DNA of 64,000 bases from Aestuariivirga litoralis (GTDB lineage Bacteria; Pseudomonadota; Alphaproteobacteria; Rhizobiales; Aestuariivirgaceae): assembly GCF_015714715.1 (NCBI RefSeq), contig NZ_WAHS01000001.1:2119001-2183000 (forward strand), given 5' to 3'. A model generated the notes under the pieces. It saw nothing but the letters and a program-made list of their open reading frames with translations, was not told the DNA's origin and searched no databases. The translations under genes were made by a program, and so were the position numbers. Shown piece by piece: positions 62,899 through 64,000 of the stretch (the first letter of the stretch is position 1; each line of letters starts with the position of its first letter).

Positions 62899-64000
62899 AT
62901 GCCCGTCTCTCCTGCTCTCCGCGAAGCTGCGCTCGCCTCCAAGGCCTGGCCTTTTGAGGAAGCGCGCAAGATTTTAAAGCGCGTGGAGAAGTCGGGCCAG
63001 AAACAGGTGCTGTTCGAAACCGGCTATGGCCCTTCGGGCCTGCCGCATATCGGCACATTCGGCGAAGTGGCGCGCACCACCATGGTGCGCAAGGCGTTCT
63101 CGATGATGAGCGACCTGCCCACGCGCCTGCTGTGCTTCTCTGACGACATGGACGGGATGCGCAAGATCCCCGACAATGTGCCTGACAAGTCATTCCTTGA
63201 GCCGCATCTGCACAAGCCGCTGACCCGCGTGCCCAATCCGTTCGGCGGCGATTATGAAAGCTTCGGCCATCACAACAATGCGATGCTGCGGCGCTTTCTG
63301 GATACGTTCGGGTTTGACTATGAGTTCGCTTCGGCGAGTGAATATTACAAGTCCGGCCGCTTCGATGACATGCTGATCCATGTGCTGGAAAAGTATGACG
63401 CGATCATGGGCGTGATGCTGCCAACCTTGGGTGAAGAGCGCCAGGCCACATATTCGCCGGTGCTGCCGATCTCACCGATCAGTGGCCGTGTGCTTTACGT
63501 GCCGATGAAGAGTGTGGACCCGAAGGCCGGCACTGTGACCTTCACGGATGAAGATGGCAGCGATTGCACGCTGGATGTGCGCGGCGGCAAGGTGAAGCTG
63601 CAATGGAAGCCGGATTTCGGCATGCGCTGGGCGGCTTTGCATGTGGATTTCGAAATGTTTGGCAAGGACCATCAGACCAATGCACCGGTCTATGATGCGA
63701 TCTGCGAAATCCTCGGCGTGCCGGCACCTGAGCATTATGTCTATGAGCTGTTCCTCGACGAAAAGGGCCAGAAGATTTCCAAGTCGAAGGGTAACGGCCT
63801 GACGATCGACGAATGGCTGACCTATGCTGATCCGGATTCGCTGGCGCTTTACATGTATCAGAAGCCACGCGAGGCGAAGCGGTTGTTCTTTGACGTGATC
63901 CCGCGCGCGGTGGATGAGTATGAGGCGTTCCTGAACGCCTATCAGAAGCAGGAAGGCAAGATTGCCGACCAGTTGATGAACCCGGTCTGGCACATCCATG
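62899..64000 (+). CDS. lysS: Lysyl-tRNA synthetase, class I (C-terminus beyond the window)
   Basis: The first 367 residues of a class I LysRS (LysK). The HIGH-type motif is [11 protein letters not shown] and the KMSKS-type motif is K-I-S-K-S-K-G-N-G; in between lie L-C-F-S-D-D-M-D-G and F-E-M-F-G-K-D-H. This form is typical of alphaproteobacteria, spirochaetes and archaea; most other bacteria have class II. AAAGGAACC lies before the ATG. The frame is open to the edge. Confidence 0.95.
   Translation, partial: MPVSPALREAALASKAWPFEEARKILKRVEKSGQKQVLFETGYGPSGLPHIGTFGEVARTTMVRKAFSMMSDLPTRLLCFSDDMDGMRKIPDNVPDKSFLEPHLHKPLTRVPNPFGGDYESFGHHNNAMLRRFLDTFGFDYEFASASEYYKSGRFDDMLIHVLEKYDAIMGVMLPTLGEERQATYSPVLPISPISGRVLYVPMKSVDPKAGTVTFTDEDGSDCTLDVRGGKVKLQWKPDFGMRWAALHVDFEMFGKDHQTNAPVYDAICEILGVPAPEHYVYELFLDEKGQKISKSKGNGLTIDEWLTYADPDSLALYMYQKPREAKRLFFDVIPRAVDEYEAFLNAYQKQEGKIADQLMNPVWHIH

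Noticed and set aside
1-64000. tRNA, rRNA and CRISPR arrays.
   Set aside because: The intergenic gaps were read for tRNA-like T-loops and for regularly spaced repeats; none were found.

Overview
The window is a high-GC stretch (around 60 % by eye) of an alphaproteobacterial chromosome, most likely Hyphomicrobiales (Rhizobiales). The lineage markers are a GcrA-type cell-cycle regulator with GANTC and CtrA sites upstream, a PodJ-like polarity protein with the order's typical N-terminus, a class I lysyl-tRNA synthetase, a fused CysN/CysC (NodQ type), a PraR-like regulator beside metK, and the gene series lnt, HTH regulator, metK, trmB, rimP, nusA, ylxR, infB, rbfA. Coding density is high. I saw no rRNA, tRNA, CRISPR array, prophage or insertion sequence.

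Positions 1-18.6 kb are mostly minus strand and hold that translation/transcription series, broken in two places. Between infB and rbfA lie a Rieske oxygenase, an HD-GYP protein, a small HExxH protein and an NTF2-like protein, with a clear terminator after infB. Between trmB and rimP lie a TSUP permease, a Nudix hydrolase with a consensus Pho box, an EamA transporter, a YefM/YoeB pair, AzlC/AzlD and a DoxX-like protein.

Positions 17.6-26.8 kb carry what looks like an L-/D-arginine degradation set: a guanidinobutyrase/agmatinase-type ureohydrolase, a DauA-like D-arginine dehydrogenase, an AruI-like 2-ketoarginine decarboxylase and an AruH-like arginine:pyruvate transaminase. A HAD phosphatase and an LplT-Aas phospholipid-repair fusion lie between them. 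Next come an ScfR-type regulator divergent from isocitrate lyase, a small protein coupled to aceA, and a secreted RNase T2.

Positions 30.9-41.2 kb: sulfate activation (CysD with an apparent N-terminal HTH-like extension and a palindrome next to its start, then CysNC), a methyltransferase, gap, rpe, two alpha/beta hydrolases, PaiB, an L,D-transpeptidase and a monooxygenase. Positions 41.2-45.7 kb: gcrA divergent from argD-argF-hslO across a regulator-rich 343-bp gap. Positions 45.3-50.6 kb: yccF, a xylose operon (xylB-xylA-sugar isomerase) and nudC. Positions 50.7-64 kb: PodJ-like protein, PdeM with the Lhr-type helicase (DNA repair pair), a MATE exporter, an FMN reductase, a DinG-type helicase, a dienelactone hydrolase and a truncated class I LysRS gene at the edge.

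The most interesting items are the HTH-CysD fusion with its abutting palindrome, the arginine transaminase/dehydrogenase cluster, the CtrA box with a GANTC site inside its spacer upstream of gcrA, the terminator-like hairpins in the leaders of argD and rimP, and the Pho box before the Nudix gene. All functions are assigned by recognising sequence motifs; no database search was run.
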